DNA from: Streptomyces toyocaensis
GTDB lineage: Bacteria; Actinomycetota; Actinomycetes; Streptomycetales; Streptomycetaceae
DNA length: 64,000 bases
Direction of reading: 5' to 3'
Assembly: GCF_000725125.1 (NCBI RefSeq)
Contig: NZ_JFCB01000031.1
Span: 1-64,000, forward strand
Position numbers and translations under genes: made by a program. Of this stretch, positions 29,484-37,726 are shown piece after piece; position 1 is the stretch's first letter, and every line of letters starts with the position of its first letter. The notes beneath the pieces are model-generated. The model was not told where the DNA came from. It searched no databases and saw only the letters and a program-made list of their open reading frames with translations.

Positions 29484-30383
29484 GTGACGACAGACCTTCC
29501 GCTGGACCAGGTGCGCACCCTTCTCTCGGTGGTGGACGAGGGAACCTTCGACGCCGCGGCCGCCGCGCTGCACGTGACGCCCTCGGCGGTGAGCCAGCGG
29601 GTGAAGGCGCTGGAGCAGCGCACGGGCCGGGTGCTGCTGCTGCGCACCAAGCCGGTGCGGCCGACCGAGTCGGGCGAGGTGCTGGTGCGGCTGGCCCGCC
29701 AGGTGGCCCGGCTGGAACGCGACGCGTACGCCGAGCTGGGGCTGAGCGGAGCCGGCGAGCCGACCAGGGTGTCGGTGGCGGTCAACGCGGACTCGCTGGC
29801 GACGTGGTTCCTCGGGGCCCTCACCCGGTTGCCGCCGCGGGCACGGCTCTGCTTCGAACTGCGCCGGGAGGACGAGGCCCACACGGCGGCCCTGTTGCGG
29901 GAGGGGACCGTGATGGCCGCGGTGACCTCGTCACCGGACCCGGTGCCGGGCTGCTCCGTGCGGCACCTGGGGCGGATGCGCTACCTCCCCGTGGCACACC
30001 CGCGGTTCGCCGCGGAGCATCTCGCCGGTCCGCTGCGGGAGGTGCTGCCCGAGGCGCCGGTGGTCGTCTTCGACCGGCGGGACGACTTCCAGGACGGCTT
30101 CGTGCGCCGGCTCACGCGCGGACGCGCCCAGGCGGGCGTACGGCGGCACTACGTACCGACCTCGGAGGGTTTCGCCGAGGCGGTCGCCGCCGGCCTCGGC
30201 TGGGGCATGGTCCCGGATGTCCAGGCGGAGCCCCTGCTCCGCGCCGGCCGCCTCACGGTGTTCGCCCCGGACCGCGAGGTCGACGCGCCCCTGTACTGGC
30301 AGCAGTGGAAGCTGGACTCCCCCGCCCTGGCGGCGGTGACCGAGGCGGTCACGCGGACGGCGGCGGAGGCGCTGCACCGCTGA
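29484..30383 (+). CDS. LysR-family regulator, ArgP/LysG type
   Basis: 299 aa. The N-terminal winged helix (DQVRTLLSVVDEGTFDAAAAALHVTPSAVSQRVKALEQRTG) and the effector domain with VSVAVNADSLATWFLGAL match ArgP/LysG, which activate the neighbouring exporter in response to basic amino acids. GTG 29484 begins directly after the operator-like dyad and has no Shine-Dalgarno sequence, so the transcript may be leaderless. Its 3' end overlaps the convergent TetR gene by 35 bases. Confidence 0.88.
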   Translation: MTTDLPLDQVRTLLSVVDEGTFDAAAAALHVTPSAVSQRVKALEQRTGRVLLLRTKPVRPTESGEVLVRLARQVARLERDAYAELGLSGAGEPTRVSVAVNADSLATWFLGALTRLPPRARLCFELRREDEAHTAALLREGTVMAAVTSSPDPVPGCSVRHLGRMRYLPVAHPRFAAEHLAGPLREVLPEAPVVVFDRRDDFQDGFVRRLTRGRAQAGVRRHYVPTSEGFAEAVAAGLGWGMVPDVQAEPLLRAGRLTVFAPDREVDAPLYWQQWKLDSPALAAVTEAVTRTAAEALHR

Positions 30384-31083
30384 CTCCGCCCGGCAGGGCG
30401 CTCCCGGCACTGGCCAGGAGCATGTCCAGGGCCGTCGGATAGGCGCTGGTGACCATGCGGGTGGCCAGGAGCGCGGCGGCCTCGGCGATACGGGGATGGG
30501 TCTCGGCGGGAAGGCGGGCGTAGGTCGAGCGCCACACGTCCTCGTCGGCGCGCCGCGCGGCTCCGGGCAGCGCCAGGGACGCGGCGTCGAGTGCGGCGAA
30601 GGCCAGGGTGGTGTCGATGAACGCGTGGTAGACACGCACCGTGTCCGGCAGGGCGAAGCCCGCCGTGCGCAGGACCTCCAGCACCGCTTCGTCGGCGGCG
30701 AGCTCGTTCGCGCGTCCGGAGACCCGGCTCGCCGTGAGGACCGCCGCCTGCGGGTGCGCCAGATAGGCGGCGTGGATGCGCAGTCCGATGGCCCGCAGGT
30801 CCTCGCGCCACTGCCCGGTCGGGCGCCAGCCGCGCAGCGCCCGGCCGATCAGCGCGTCCCCGATGGCGAGGGTCAGCTCGTCCATGCCGCGGAAGTAGCG
30901 GTACAGGGTGCTGGGGTCGCAGTCCAGGGCGAGTCCCAGCCTCCGGGCCGTCAGCCCCGCGCTGCCGTGCTCGTGCAGCAGCCGCAGCGCGGTCTCGACG
31001 ATCAGCGTCCCGGACAGCACCCGGCCGCTCCTGGTCGGCCTGCGGCGCCGCCGCCGCTCCTCGGGGACCACGCGTTTCGGCAT
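30349..31083 (-). CDS. TetR-family transcriptional regulator
   Basis: 244 aa. After a very basic N-terminus (EERRRRRRPTRSGR), the helix-turn-helix reads ALRLLHEHGSAGLTARRLGLALDCDPSTLYRYFRGMDEL, followed by a helical ligand domain of the TetR_C_33 type. It is divergent from the saccharopine dehydrogenase-family gene, which is its likely target. A 12-base palindrome lies inside the putative promoter of that gene. The unusually long C-terminal tail (proline- and serine-rich) runs into the overlap with the LysR gene. Confidence 0.88.
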   Translation of the reverse strand: MPKRVVPEERRRRRRPTRSGRVLSGTLIVETALRLLHEHGSAGLTARRLGLALDCDPSTLYRYFRGMDELTLAIGDALIGRALRGWRPTGQWREDLRAIGLRIHAAYLAHPQAAVLTASRVSGRANELAADEAVLEVLRTAGFALPDTVRVYHAFIDTTLAFAALDAASLALPGAARRADEDVWRSTYARLPAETHPRIAEAAALLATRMVTSAYPTALDMLLASAGSALPGGVSGAAPPPPSA

Positions 31084-31117
31084 CGCCGTCTCCTCCCGCC
31101 GCCTTATGCCAACGCCA

Positions 31118-31148
31118 TTGACCTTACGTCGCCGCGCGGCGTTGTATC
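31118..31148 (+). promoter_or_regulatory. Candidate promoter with embedded TetR palindrome
   Basis: TTGACC at 31118 and TGTATC at 31143, 19 bases apart, make an imperfect promoter for the dehydrogenase gene; a TTGTAT at 31142 gives an 18-base spacer. CGCCGCGCGGCG (31130-31141), a perfect palindrome, occupies the spacer. In GC-rich DNA such palindromes also arise by chance. Confidence 0.35.
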
Positions 31149-31216
31149 TCCCGGCAGGGGCCCCGCACACGGATCGGTCCACGGGGACCGACGACGACGA
31201 AAGGGAGTGCTCCGTC

Positions 31217-32437
31217 ATGCGTGTACTGCTCGTGGGAGCCGGCGGGGTGGGTACCGCCGTCACCCGGATCGCGGCGCGACGGCCGTTCTTCGAGCACATG
31301 GTCGTGGCCGACCACGACCCGGCCCGGGCCGAGGCGGCGGTCACCGCGCTCGGCGCGGACGGTGCCCGTTTCCGTGCCGAGCGCGTGGACGCCGCGGACG
31401 AGGACGGGGTCGGCGCGCTGCTCGAACGGCACCGCTGCGACGTCCTGCTCAATGCCACGGACCCGCGCTTCGTGATGCCCCTGTTCCGTGCCGCGCGGGA
31501 CGCCGGCGCCACCTATGTCGACATGGCGATGTCCCTGTCCCGGCCGCACGCCGAACGGCCGTACGAGGAGTGCGGGGTCAAGCTCGGCGACGAGCAGTTC
31601 GCGCAGGCCGGCGCCTGGGAGAAGGCCGGTGCGCTGGCCCTGGTCGGCATGGGCGTGGAGCCCGGCCTGTCGGACGTGTTCGCCCGGTACGCCGCCGACG
31701 AACTGTTCGACGTGATCGAGGAGATCGGCGTCCGCGACGGCGCGAACCTCACGGTGGACGGTCATGACTTCGCCCCGTCCTTCAGCATCTGGACCACCAT
31801 CGAGGAGTGCCTCAACCCGCCCGTGGTCTACGAGGCGGACCGCGGCTGGTTCACCACCGCCCCGTTCAGCGAGCCGGAGGTGTTCGACTTTCCCGAGGGC
31901 ATCGGCCCGGTGGAGTGCGTGAACGTCGAGCACGAGGAGGTGCTGCTGGTCCCGCGCTGGGTCGACGCGCGCCGGGTCACCTTCAAGTACGGCCTGGGCC
32001 GCGAGTTCATCGACACGCTCAGGACGCTGCACCTGCTGGGCCTGGACCGCACCGAACCGGTGACCGTGCCCGGTCCCGGCGGGCCGGTGCGGGTCTCCCC
32101 CCGGGACGTCGTCGCGGCCTGTCTGCCCGACCCCGCCGCACTCGGCGAGCGGATGCACGGCAAGACCTGCGCCGGTACCTGGGTGCGGGGCGTGAAGGAC
32201 GGGGCGCCGCGCGAGGTGTACCTCTACCACGTGGTCGACAACCAGTGGTCCATGACGGAGTACGGCTGTCAGGCCGTGGTGTGGCAGACCGCCGTCAACC
32301 CCGTCGTCGCCCTCGAACTGCTCGCCACCGGCGCCTGGTCGGGCACGGGCGTCCTCGGCCCCGAGGCGTTCCCCGCGGGTCCGTTCCTGGACCTGCTGAC
32401 CGCTTACGGCTCGCCGTGGGGGCTGCGCGAACAGTGA
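31217..32437 (+). CDS. Saccharopine dehydrogenase-family oxidoreductase
   Basis: 406 aa. A Rossmann fold starts at residue 1 (MRVLLVGAGGVGTAVTRIA), and the chain continues with DVLLNATDPRFVMPLFRAARDAGATYVDMAM and GMGVEPGLSDVFARYAADELFD, typical of saccharopine dehydrogenase-like proteins. The family includes lysine-pathway reductases and carboxyspermidine-type enzymes. The substrate here is unknown, but a LysE-type exporter and a decarboxylase lie within 5 kb. GGGAG lies 10 bases upstream of ATG 31217. Probably controlled by the divergent TetR protein. Confidence 0.82.
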   Translation: MRVLLVGAGGVGTAVTRIAARRPFFEHMVVADHDPARAEAAVTALGADGARFRAERVDAADEDGVGALLERHRCDVLLNATDPRFVMPLFRAARDAGATYVDMAMSLSRPHAERPYEECGVKLGDEQFAQAGAWEKAGALALVGMGVEPGLSDVFARYAADELFDVIEEIGVRDGANLTVDGHDFAPSFSIWTTIEECLNPPVVYEADRGWFTTAPFSEPEVFDFPEGIGPVECVNVEHEEVLLVPRWVDARRVTFKYGLGREFIDTLRTLHLLGLDRTEPVTVPGPGGPVRVSPRDVVAACLPDPAALGERMHGKTCAGTWVRGVKDGAPREVYLYHVVDNQWSMTEYGCQAVVWQTAVNPVVALELLATGAWSGTGVLGPEAFPAGPFLDLLTAYGSPWGLREQ

Positions 32438-32543
32438 CCGCACCCACGCGGTCCCTTGTTTCACCGCGGCCCGGCAGGTGACCCGAAGAGGAGCAAGACA
32501 TCCGGAAAGGATGTGTACCGACTCCGATCGCAGGTGACTTTCG

Positions 32544-32795
32544 ATGGACAACTGGCGGAACATTGCGGCCTGCAGGACCGAGGATCCCGACCTCTTCTTC
32601 CCGATCGGCACCTCAGGACCCGCCCTCATGCAGGCGGAACAGGCCAAGGCGGTGTGCCGACGCTGCCCCGTGCAGGAGCAGTGCCTGCAATGGGCGCTGG
32701 AGACGGGGCAGTCCATCGGAGTGTGGGGCGGCACGAACGAGACGGAACGGCGGGCGCTGAAGAGGCGCATCGCCGCCCGCCGTTCGTCCGGATAG
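32544..32795 (+). CDS. WhiB-like iron-sulfur transcription factor
   Basis: 83 aa. The four cluster cysteines are C10, C38, C41 and C47 (CRRCPVQEQC), followed by the GVWGG turn and a basic C-terminal helix (ERRALKRRIAARR). Wbl proteins bind a 4Fe-4S cluster and region 4 of the principal sigma factor to redirect transcription. It is monocistronic with a 106-base leader that includes a small hairpin (ACATCC-GGAAA-GGATGT, 32498-32514). Which Wbl paralogue it is cannot be fixed by eye; the short form resembles WblE-like proteins. Confidence 0.93.
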   Translation: MDNWRNIAACRTEDPDLFFPIGTSGPALMQAEQAKAVCRRCPVQEQCLQWALETGQSIGVWGGTNETERRALKRRIAARRSSG

Positions 32796-32817
32796 CGCGG
32801 CGAGCCCCGCACCGCGC

Positions 32818-33267
32818 TCAGCGGCCCGTCCGGCGCAGTGGCCCCCAGGGATTGCCCTGGCGGGCCACTTGGCGCTGCGCCTCCTCGATCGCGCCGGGGC
32901 CGATCCAGCACAGCGGGCGGACGTCGGTGACCAGCGGCTCGTTGTCGGGACCCCGGCCCGTCTCCCGGCCCTTGAGCGCCCAGGGCCGGATGCCGGGTCC
33001 CTTCTCCCGTGGCAGGTGCTCGTAGTCGTACAGTCTGCGCGCCACCCACAGGTCCACCGGCCGGTCCCGCCACCACTCCTCGACGTCGAGCGGGTTGGCG
33101 GAGAGGCCGGGCATGGCCACGCCCGTGAGTTCGTCGGTGCTGGACACGGCGCGCAGATCGGCCGCCGGGCCCCGGGACCAGCGGACGTACAGCCCCCGGT
33201 CGCGCTCGACCAGCGCGGTGAGACCGGCGAGCGTGCCGAGGACCGGCAGATCGTCCGTCGCGTCCAT
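32818..33267 (-). CDS. DUF6098-family protein
   Basis: 149 aa. LYVRWSRGPAADL, SANPLDVEEWWRDRPVDLWVARRLYDYEHL and the C-terminal RPLCWIGPGAIEEAQRQV match a streptomycete family annotated as DUF6098, function unknown. It looks cytosolic. GGGAGG lies 6 bases upstream of ATG 33267. A SigB-type promoter candidate ends 40 bases upstream of the start, so it may be a stress-regulon member. Confidence 0.75.
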   Translation of the reverse strand: MDATDDLPVLGTLAGLTALVERDRGLYVRWSRGPAADLRAVSSTDELTGVAMPGLSANPLDVEEWWRDRPVDLWVARRLYDYEHLPREKGPGIRPWALKGRETGRGPDNEPLVTDVRPLCWIGPGAIEEAQRQVARQGNPWGPLRRTGR

Positions 33268-33306
33268 GAGCCACCTCCCTGACCACCACGTTCCCAGGCG
33301 GTCCAC

Positions 33307-33331
33307 GTACCCGCGCGGCGGGCGGGAATCC
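33307..33331 (-). promoter_or_regulatory. Candidate SigB-type promoter of the DUF6098 gene
   Basis: Minus strand GGAT-N15-GGGTAC (or GATT-N14-GGGTAC), 40 bases upstream of the start. It fits GNNT-N14-16-GGGTAC/T, but its -35 is not the GCAT word shared by the stronger sites. Confidence 0.42.
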
Positions 33332-33404
33332 GGCCGGCGCACTCGCCGTGCCCGGCCCCGCGCACCGCAGTAGGCTCGCGGGACACGACCGGAAGGGGCA
33401 GACC

Positions 33405-33755
33405 ATGAGCGTGCGCGTGCGCCGTGTCCATGAGGCGCCCGAGCCGGACGACGGCGTCCGTGTCCTGGTCGACCGGCTGTGGCCCCGGGGTCTGGCCAAG
33501 GAGGCGGCACAGGTGGACGAGTGGCCCAAGGCGCTGACGCCGTCGACGGAGCTGCGCCGCTGGTACCACGCGGACGGCGGCTCGTACGAGGAGTTCCGTG
33601 AGCGGTACGAGGCGGAGCTGGCCGCACCTGAGGCGGCCGAACTCCTGGACCACGTACGGGAACTGGCCGCGAAGGGCCCGGTGACGCTGCTGACCGCGTC
33701 CAAGGACACCGGGCACAGCCACGCCGCGGTGCTGGCCCGCCTCCTCGCCGGCTGA
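33405..33755 (+). CDS. DUF488-family protein
   Basis: 116 aa. VRVRRVHEAPEPDDGVRVLVDRLWPRG and LRRWYHADGGSYEEFRERYEAEL are the core DUF488 motifs, with LLTASKDTGHSHAAVL near the end. The family is small, cytosolic and unassigned. It starts at ATG 33405 behind GGAAGGGG and is divergent from the DUF6098 gene and convergent with the FAD dehydrogenase gene. Confidence 0.85.
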   Translation: MSVRVRRVHEAPEPDDGVRVLVDRLWPRGLAKEAAQVDEWPKALTPSTELRRWYHADGGSYEEFRERYEAELAAPEAAELLDHVRELAAKGPVTLLTASKDTGHSHAAVLARLLAG

Positions 33756-33770
33756 GGGGCGGACCGCCCC
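33756..33770. terminator. Short hairpin between convergent DUF488 and FAD-dehydrogenase genes
   Basis: GGGGCGG-A-CCGCCCC directly after the DUF488 stop. The loop is one base, so the hairpin must open slightly; weak evidence. Confidence 0.3.
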
Positions 33771-33772
33771 GC

Positions 33773-35446
33773 CTACGCGGTCTGCCCGGCGGCCGCCCGT
33801 CCCGCCGCCCGCCCCGAGAAGAGGCAGCCGCCGAGGAAGGTGCCCTCCAGGGCGTTGTATCCGTGGACGCCGCCACCGCCGAAGCCCGCCACCTCGCCGG
33901 CCGCGTACAGCCCCTCGACGGGCCGGCCGTCGGCGCCGAGCGCGCGGGAGTCCAGGTCGGTCTGGATGCCGCCGAGGGTCTTGCGGGTGAGGATGTGCAG
34001 CTTGACGCCGATCAGCGGGCCCGCCGCCGGGTCGAGGATGCGGTGCGGGGCGGCGACCCGGCCCAGCCGGTCGCCGATGTAGCGGCGCGCGTTGCGGATG
34101 CCCTGGATCTGGGCGTCCTTGCTGTAGGCGTTGGCCAGTTGCAGGTCGCGGGCCTCGATCTGCCGCCGCACGACGGCCGCGTCCAGGAGGGGCTCGTCGG
34201 TGAGGGCGTTCATCTTCTCGACGAGCTGTTCGACGGTCAGGGCGGTCACGAAGTCCGCGCCGTTGCGCAGGAAGGCGTCCACGGGGCCGGGGGCACCCTT
34301 GCCGAGCACACGTTCGCGGAGGAATCCGGCGCGGTCCTTCGCCGTGATGTCGGGGTTCTGCTCGGAGCCCGAGAGTGCGAACTCCTTCTCGATGATCTTC
34401 TGGGTGAGGATGAACCAGGAGTGGTCGTGGCCGGCGAGGTCCCCGGTGGTGCGCAGGTGCTTCAGCGTGCCGAGGGTGTCGTAGCCGGGCAGACAGGGCT
34501 CGGGCAGCCTGCGGCCGAGGGCGTCGAACCACAGGGAGGACGGTCCGGGCAGGATGCGGATGCCGTGCCCCGGCCAGACCGGGTCCCAGTTCCGCAGGCC
34601 CTCGGTGTAGTGCCACATGCGGTCCCGGTTGACCAGCCGCACACCCGCGCGGGCGCTGATGTCCAGCATGCGCCCGTCGACGTAGGCGGGGACGCCGGTG
34701 ACCATCTCGCGCGGCGGGGTGCCCAGCCGCTCGGGCCAGTACCGGCGGACGATGTCGTGGTCGGCGCCGATGCCGCCGCTGGTGACGATCACGGCCTGGG
34801 CGGTGAGCTCGAACGCGCCGGTCTCCTCGCGGCTGGAGGCGACGCCGCGCGGCGAGTCGTCCTCGGCCAGCACGGTGCCGCGCACCCCGTGCGCGCTCCC
34901 GTTCCCGACGACGAGTTCGTCGACCCGGTGACGGTGGTGGAACGTCAGCAGCCCGTCGCGGGAGGCCTGCCGGGCGTAGCGGACGAACGGCTCGACGACG
35001 CCGGTGCCGGTGCCCCAGGCGATGTGGAAGCGGGGCACGGTGTTGCCGTGGCCGTCCGCGCGCAGGTCGCCGCGCTCCGCCCAGCCGACGGTCGGCAGGA
35101 ACGTGATGCCGTGGCCGGCGAGCCAGGACCGCTTCTCCCCCGCCGCCCACTCGACGTAGGCCCGCGCCCAGCGCACGGCCCAGGTGTCCTCGTCGTCGAG
35201 CCGGTCGAACCCCGCGCTGCCCTGCCAGTCGTTCCAGGCGAGGTCGAAGGAGTCCTTGATGCCCAGGCGCCGCTGCTCCGGTGAGCCCACCAGGAACAGC
35301 CCGCCGAAGGACCAGAAGGCCTGGCCGCCGAGGTTGGCGGCGTTCTCCTGGTCGACCAGGGCGACCCTGCGGCCCCTGGCGGTCAGCTCGTGGGCCGCGA
35401 CCAGGCCCGCGAGGCCCGCTCCGACGACGATGACGTCGGCATCCAT
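33773..35446 (-). CDS. FAD-binding dehydrogenase (KstD/fumarate-reductase-like flavoprotein)
   Basis: 557 aa. An N-terminal FAD fold (DVIVVGAGLAGLVAAHEL) and a C-terminal closing motif GLYAAGEVAGFGGGGVHGYNALEGTFLGGCLFSGRAAG enclose a capping domain; both are conserved in the 3-ketosteroid-dehydrogenase/fumarate-reductase superfamily. Actinobacteria carry a distinct clade simply called FAD-binding dehydrogenase, with substrate unknown. ATG 35446 has GGAAGGG at a good distance; the alternative ATG 35467 overlaps the TetR stop. It follows the TetR gene on the same strand, so the repressor probably controls it as one operon. Confidence 0.85.
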   Translation of the reverse strand: MDADVIVVGAGLAGLVAAHELTARGRRVALVDQENAANLGGQAFWSFGGLFLVGSPEQRRLGIKDSFDLAWNDWQGSAGFDRLDDEDTWAVRWARAYVEWAAGEKRSWLAGHGITFLPTVGWAERGDLRADGHGNTVPRFHIAWGTGTGVVEPFVRYARQASRDGLLTFHHRHRVDELVVGNGSAHGVRGTVLAEDDSPRGVASSREETGAFELTAQAVIVTSGGIGADHDIVRRYWPERLGTPPREMVTGVPAYVDGRMLDISARAGVRLVNRDRMWHYTEGLRNWDPVWPGHGIRILPGPSSLWFDALGRRLPEPCLPGYDTLGTLKHLRTTGDLAGHDHSWFILTQKIIEKEFALSGSEQNPDITAKDRAGFLRERVLGKGAPGPVDAFLRNGADFVTALTVEQLVEKMNALTDEPLLDAAVVRRQIEARDLQLANAYSKDAQIQGIRNARRYIGDRLGRVAAPHRILDPAAGPLIGVKLHILTRKTLGGIQTDLDSRALGADGRPVEGLYAAGEVAGFGGGGVHGYNALEGTFLGGCLFSGRAAGRAAAGQTA

Positions 35447-35463
35447 GGCGACCGTCCCTTCCT

Positions 35464-36072
35464 TCATGCGGTGAGCAGCGCGGTGAGCAGTTGTCTCAGC
35501 CAGGCCCGGGCGCCCTCGGCGTCCCGGTCCAGCAGCAGTTGGGTGGTGACGCCGTCGTAGGCGGCGACCACGGCGTGCGCGGCGTCCTCGGCGTCGCCGA
35601 ACACGGCGGGCAGCACGGTGTGTCCCCGGGCCCTGGCCAGCCGACCGGCGACGGCCCGCCGCAGCCGCGCCCGGTGCTCCAGCAGACCGCGTGCGACGTC
35701 CGGGTCGCGGGCGGCGTGCACCAGGAAGTCGGTCTTGACGAGCAGCCAGTCGCGGTCGAGCAGCAGGACGTCGGTGACGCGGTCGACGGCGGCCGCGACG
35801 TCGAGGTCGGGGCCGTCCTGGGCGAGGGCGCCGGACACCTGTTCCGCGATCAGCTCCGCGCGCTGCGCGTACAGGGCGAAGAACAGCTCGTCCAGACCGG
35901 CGAAATTGGAGTAGAAGGCGCCTCTGGTGTAGCCGGCGGCCTCGCAGACCTCCTCGATCGAGACGTGCCCGAAGCCCTTGGCGGCGAACACGGTGAACGC
36001 GGCGTCCAGCAGCCTGGCGCGCGTACGAAGGCGCCGCCTGGTCACGCGCCCCGCCGTGCCGTCCACCGCCAT
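35464..36072 (-). CDS. TetR-family regulator (AcrR/RutR-like)
   Basis: 202 aa. Helix-turn-helix: RTRARLLDAAFTVFAAKGFGHVSIEEVCEAAGYTRGAFYSNFAGLDELFFALY, a standard TetR_N, followed by a helical ligand-binding domain. Two inverted repeats based on GATAC/GTATC lie 16-50 bases upstream of its start and are probably its own operators. It is first in a two-gene operon with the FAD dehydrogenase (4-base separation at most), so that enzyme is the expected target. Confidence 0.9.
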   Translation of the reverse strand: MAVDGTAGRVTRRRLRTRARLLDAAFTVFAAKGFGHVSIEEVCEAAGYTRGAFYSNFAGLDELFFALYAQRAELIAEQVSGALAQDGPDLDVAAAVDRVTDVLLLDRDWLLVKTDFLVHAARDPDVARGLLEHRARLRRAVAGRLARARGHTVLPAVFGDAEDAAHAVVAAYDGVTTQLLLDRDAEGARAWLRQLLTALLTA

Positions 36073-36088
36073 GACCGCCCTCCTCCGC

Positions 36089-36122
36089 GATACAGGAACG
36101 TATCCGATACAGCGGTGTATCG
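36089..36122. promoter_or_regulatory. Twin TetR operator
   Basis: Two adjacent inverted repeats: GATAC-AGGAAC-GTATC (36089-36104) and CGATACA-GCGG-TGTATCG (36105-36122). They are AT-rich against the surrounding DNA and lie between the TetR gene and the AlkB gene, 16 bases before the TetR start. Confidence 0.72.
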
Positions 36123-36158
36123 AACAGGGCCGGGAGAAGCGAACCTCACCCCGCGATC

Positions 36159-36174
36159 TAGAACATGTTTTCGA
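36159..36174 (+). promoter_or_regulatory. LexA-type SOS box upstream of the AlkB gene
   Basis: TAGAACATGTTTTCGA matches the actinobacterial SOS box TCGAACATGTGTTCGA at 14 of 16 positions and lies 22 bases before the AlkB start. Confidence 0.7.
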
Positions 36175-36195
36175 ATCAGGGTCTACGCTGGACAC

Positions 36196-36834
36196 ATGAG
36201 CACGCACCACCCCCCGGCGCTCCAGGGATCCCTGTTCGACCAGGCCGACGAGCTGCGACTCGGCCCGCTCGACGGGCTGCGCCGCACCGAGCTGGGCCGG
36301 GACGCCTGGATCGACGTCCTGCCGGGATGGCTCGGCGGTTCCGACGCCCTCTTCGAGGTGCTGGCCGCGGAGGTCCCCTGGCGGGCGGAACGGCGCCAGA
36401 TGTACGACCAGGTCGTCGCCGTGCCCCGGCTGCTGTCCTCCTACCGCGTGGGCGACCCGCTGCCGCACCCGGTGCTGGCCGAGGCGCGCGAGGCGCTGAG
36501 CGCGCACTACGCCGATGAGCTGGGCGAGCCGTTCGCCACGGCCGGGCTGTGCTACTACCGCGACGGCCGGGACAGCGTCGCCTGGCACGGCGACCGGATC
36601 GGCCGGGGCGCACGCGAGGACACGATGGTCGCCATCCTCTCCGTGGGCGCGCCGCGGGACCTGCTGCTGCGGCCCGTGGGCGGCGGCGACACCGTACGCC
36701 GGCCGCTCGGGCACGGTGACCTCATCGTGATGGGCGGCTCGTGCCAGCGCACGTGGGAGCACTCCGTACCCAAGAGCACCCGTGCCGCCGGGCCGCGCAT
36801 CAGCGTCCAGTTCCGCCCGCGCGGGGTGAACTGA
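36196..36834 (+). CDS. AlkB-like 2-oxoglutarate/Fe(II) dioxygenase
   Basis: 212 aa. Repairs alkylated DNA or RNA bases by oxidative demethylation. The iron ligands are visible as H131 and D133 (VAWHGDRIG) and H189 (TWEHSVPK), and the 2-oxoglutarate salt-bridge arginine is in RISVQFRPRG. LCYYRDGRDSVAWH is the usual substrate-loop signature. The closest known forms are the bacterial AlkB-2B type clades rather than E. coli AlkB, judged by layout only. The LexA-type box upstream suggests DNA-damage induction. It is divergent from the TetR gene. Confidence 0.88.
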   Translation: MSTHHPPALQGSLFDQADELRLGPLDGLRRTELGRDAWIDVLPGWLGGSDALFEVLAAEVPWRAERRQMYDQVVAVPRLLSSYRVGDPLPHPVLAEAREALSAHYADELGEPFATAGLCYYRDGRDSVAWHGDRIGRGAREDTMVAILSVGAPRDLLLRPVGGGDTVRRPLGHGDLIVMGGSCQRTWEHSVPKSTRAAGPRISVQFRPRGVN

Positions 36835-36938
36835 CCGGCCGGGAACCCGTCTTCCCGCGCGCCCGGACCCGCCGCCCGCCCCGCGCCGTGATCTGCTTTC
36901 CTTCTCTCGGACACAGGCGACTCGGACGCGGGACGGTC

Positions 36939-37685
36939 ATGCGGGCAACAGTGCGGCACGTCACGGACGGCACCTGTCTGGTGCACGGCGCGAACACCAA
37001 CTGGGTGATCCTCACCGAGGGGGACGCCGTCACGCTGATCGACACCGGATACCCCGGTGACCGCGAAGGGCTGCTCGCCTCCCTGGCCGAGGTGGGGAGT
37101 TCACCGGAGGCCGTGACGGCCGTGCTGATCACCCACGCCCACAACGACCACCTGGGCTCCGCCGAGTACCTGCGCGCCGCGTACGGCACGCCCGTGTACG
37201 CCCACACGGCCGAAGTCCCGCACGCCCGGCGCGACTTCCTGCACCAGGTGACCGTCGGGCAGGTGCTGCGCAACGGCTGGCGGCCCGGCGTGCTGCCCTG
37301 GGCGGCGCACGCGCTGCGCACCGGCGGCACGGCGAACGTGGCGGTCACCGCGCCGGAGCCGTTCCCGGGGCCGGGCCCGCTCGACCTGCCCGGCGGGCCC
37401 GTGCCCGTGCACACGCCCGGCCACACCACCGGGCACTGCGCCTTCCATCTCCCCGGCCTCGGGGTGGTGGTGTCCGGCGACGCCCTGGTGAGCGGTCACC
37501 CCACCTCGCGGACCGGGGGACCGCAGATGCTGACCGACATGTTCCACCACGAGCGCGCCACCGCCCTGGCCTCGCTGGACGTCCTCGCGGAGCTGGACGG
37601 CGACCTGCTGCTGCCCGGCCACGGCCCGCTGCACCGGGGGCCGGTGCGGGACGCAGCCCGGCTGGCCCGGGAGCGTGCGCAATAG
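36939..37685 (+). CDS. Metallo-beta-lactamase-fold hydrolase
   Basis: 248 aa. The zinc motif THAHNDHLG, the downstream HTPGHTTGHCAFHLP, SGDALVS and the final LLPGHGPLHRG supply all MBL-fold metal ligands. The N-terminal GANTNWVILTEGDAVTLIDTGYPGD is typical of glyoxalase II-like hydrolases. Substrate unknown. ATG 36939 starts 105 bases after the AlkB stop; no obvious terminator lies between, so read-through from the SOS-box promoter is possible. Confidence 0.85.
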   Translation: MRATVRHVTDGTCLVHGANTNWVILTEGDAVTLIDTGYPGDREGLLASLAEVGSSPEAVTAVLITHAHNDHLGSAEYLRAAYGTPVYAHTAEVPHARRDFLHQVTVGQVLRNGWRPGVLPWAAHALRTGGTANVAVTAPEPFPGPGPLDLPGGPVPVHTPGHTTGHCAFHLPGLGVVVSGDALVSGHPTSRTGGPQMLTDMFHHERATALASLDVLAELDGDLLLPGHGPLHRGPVRDAARLARERAQ

Positions 37686-37726
37686 GGTGAGGTGACGATC
37701 ACCCGCGAGACGAGGACACCGCAGCC

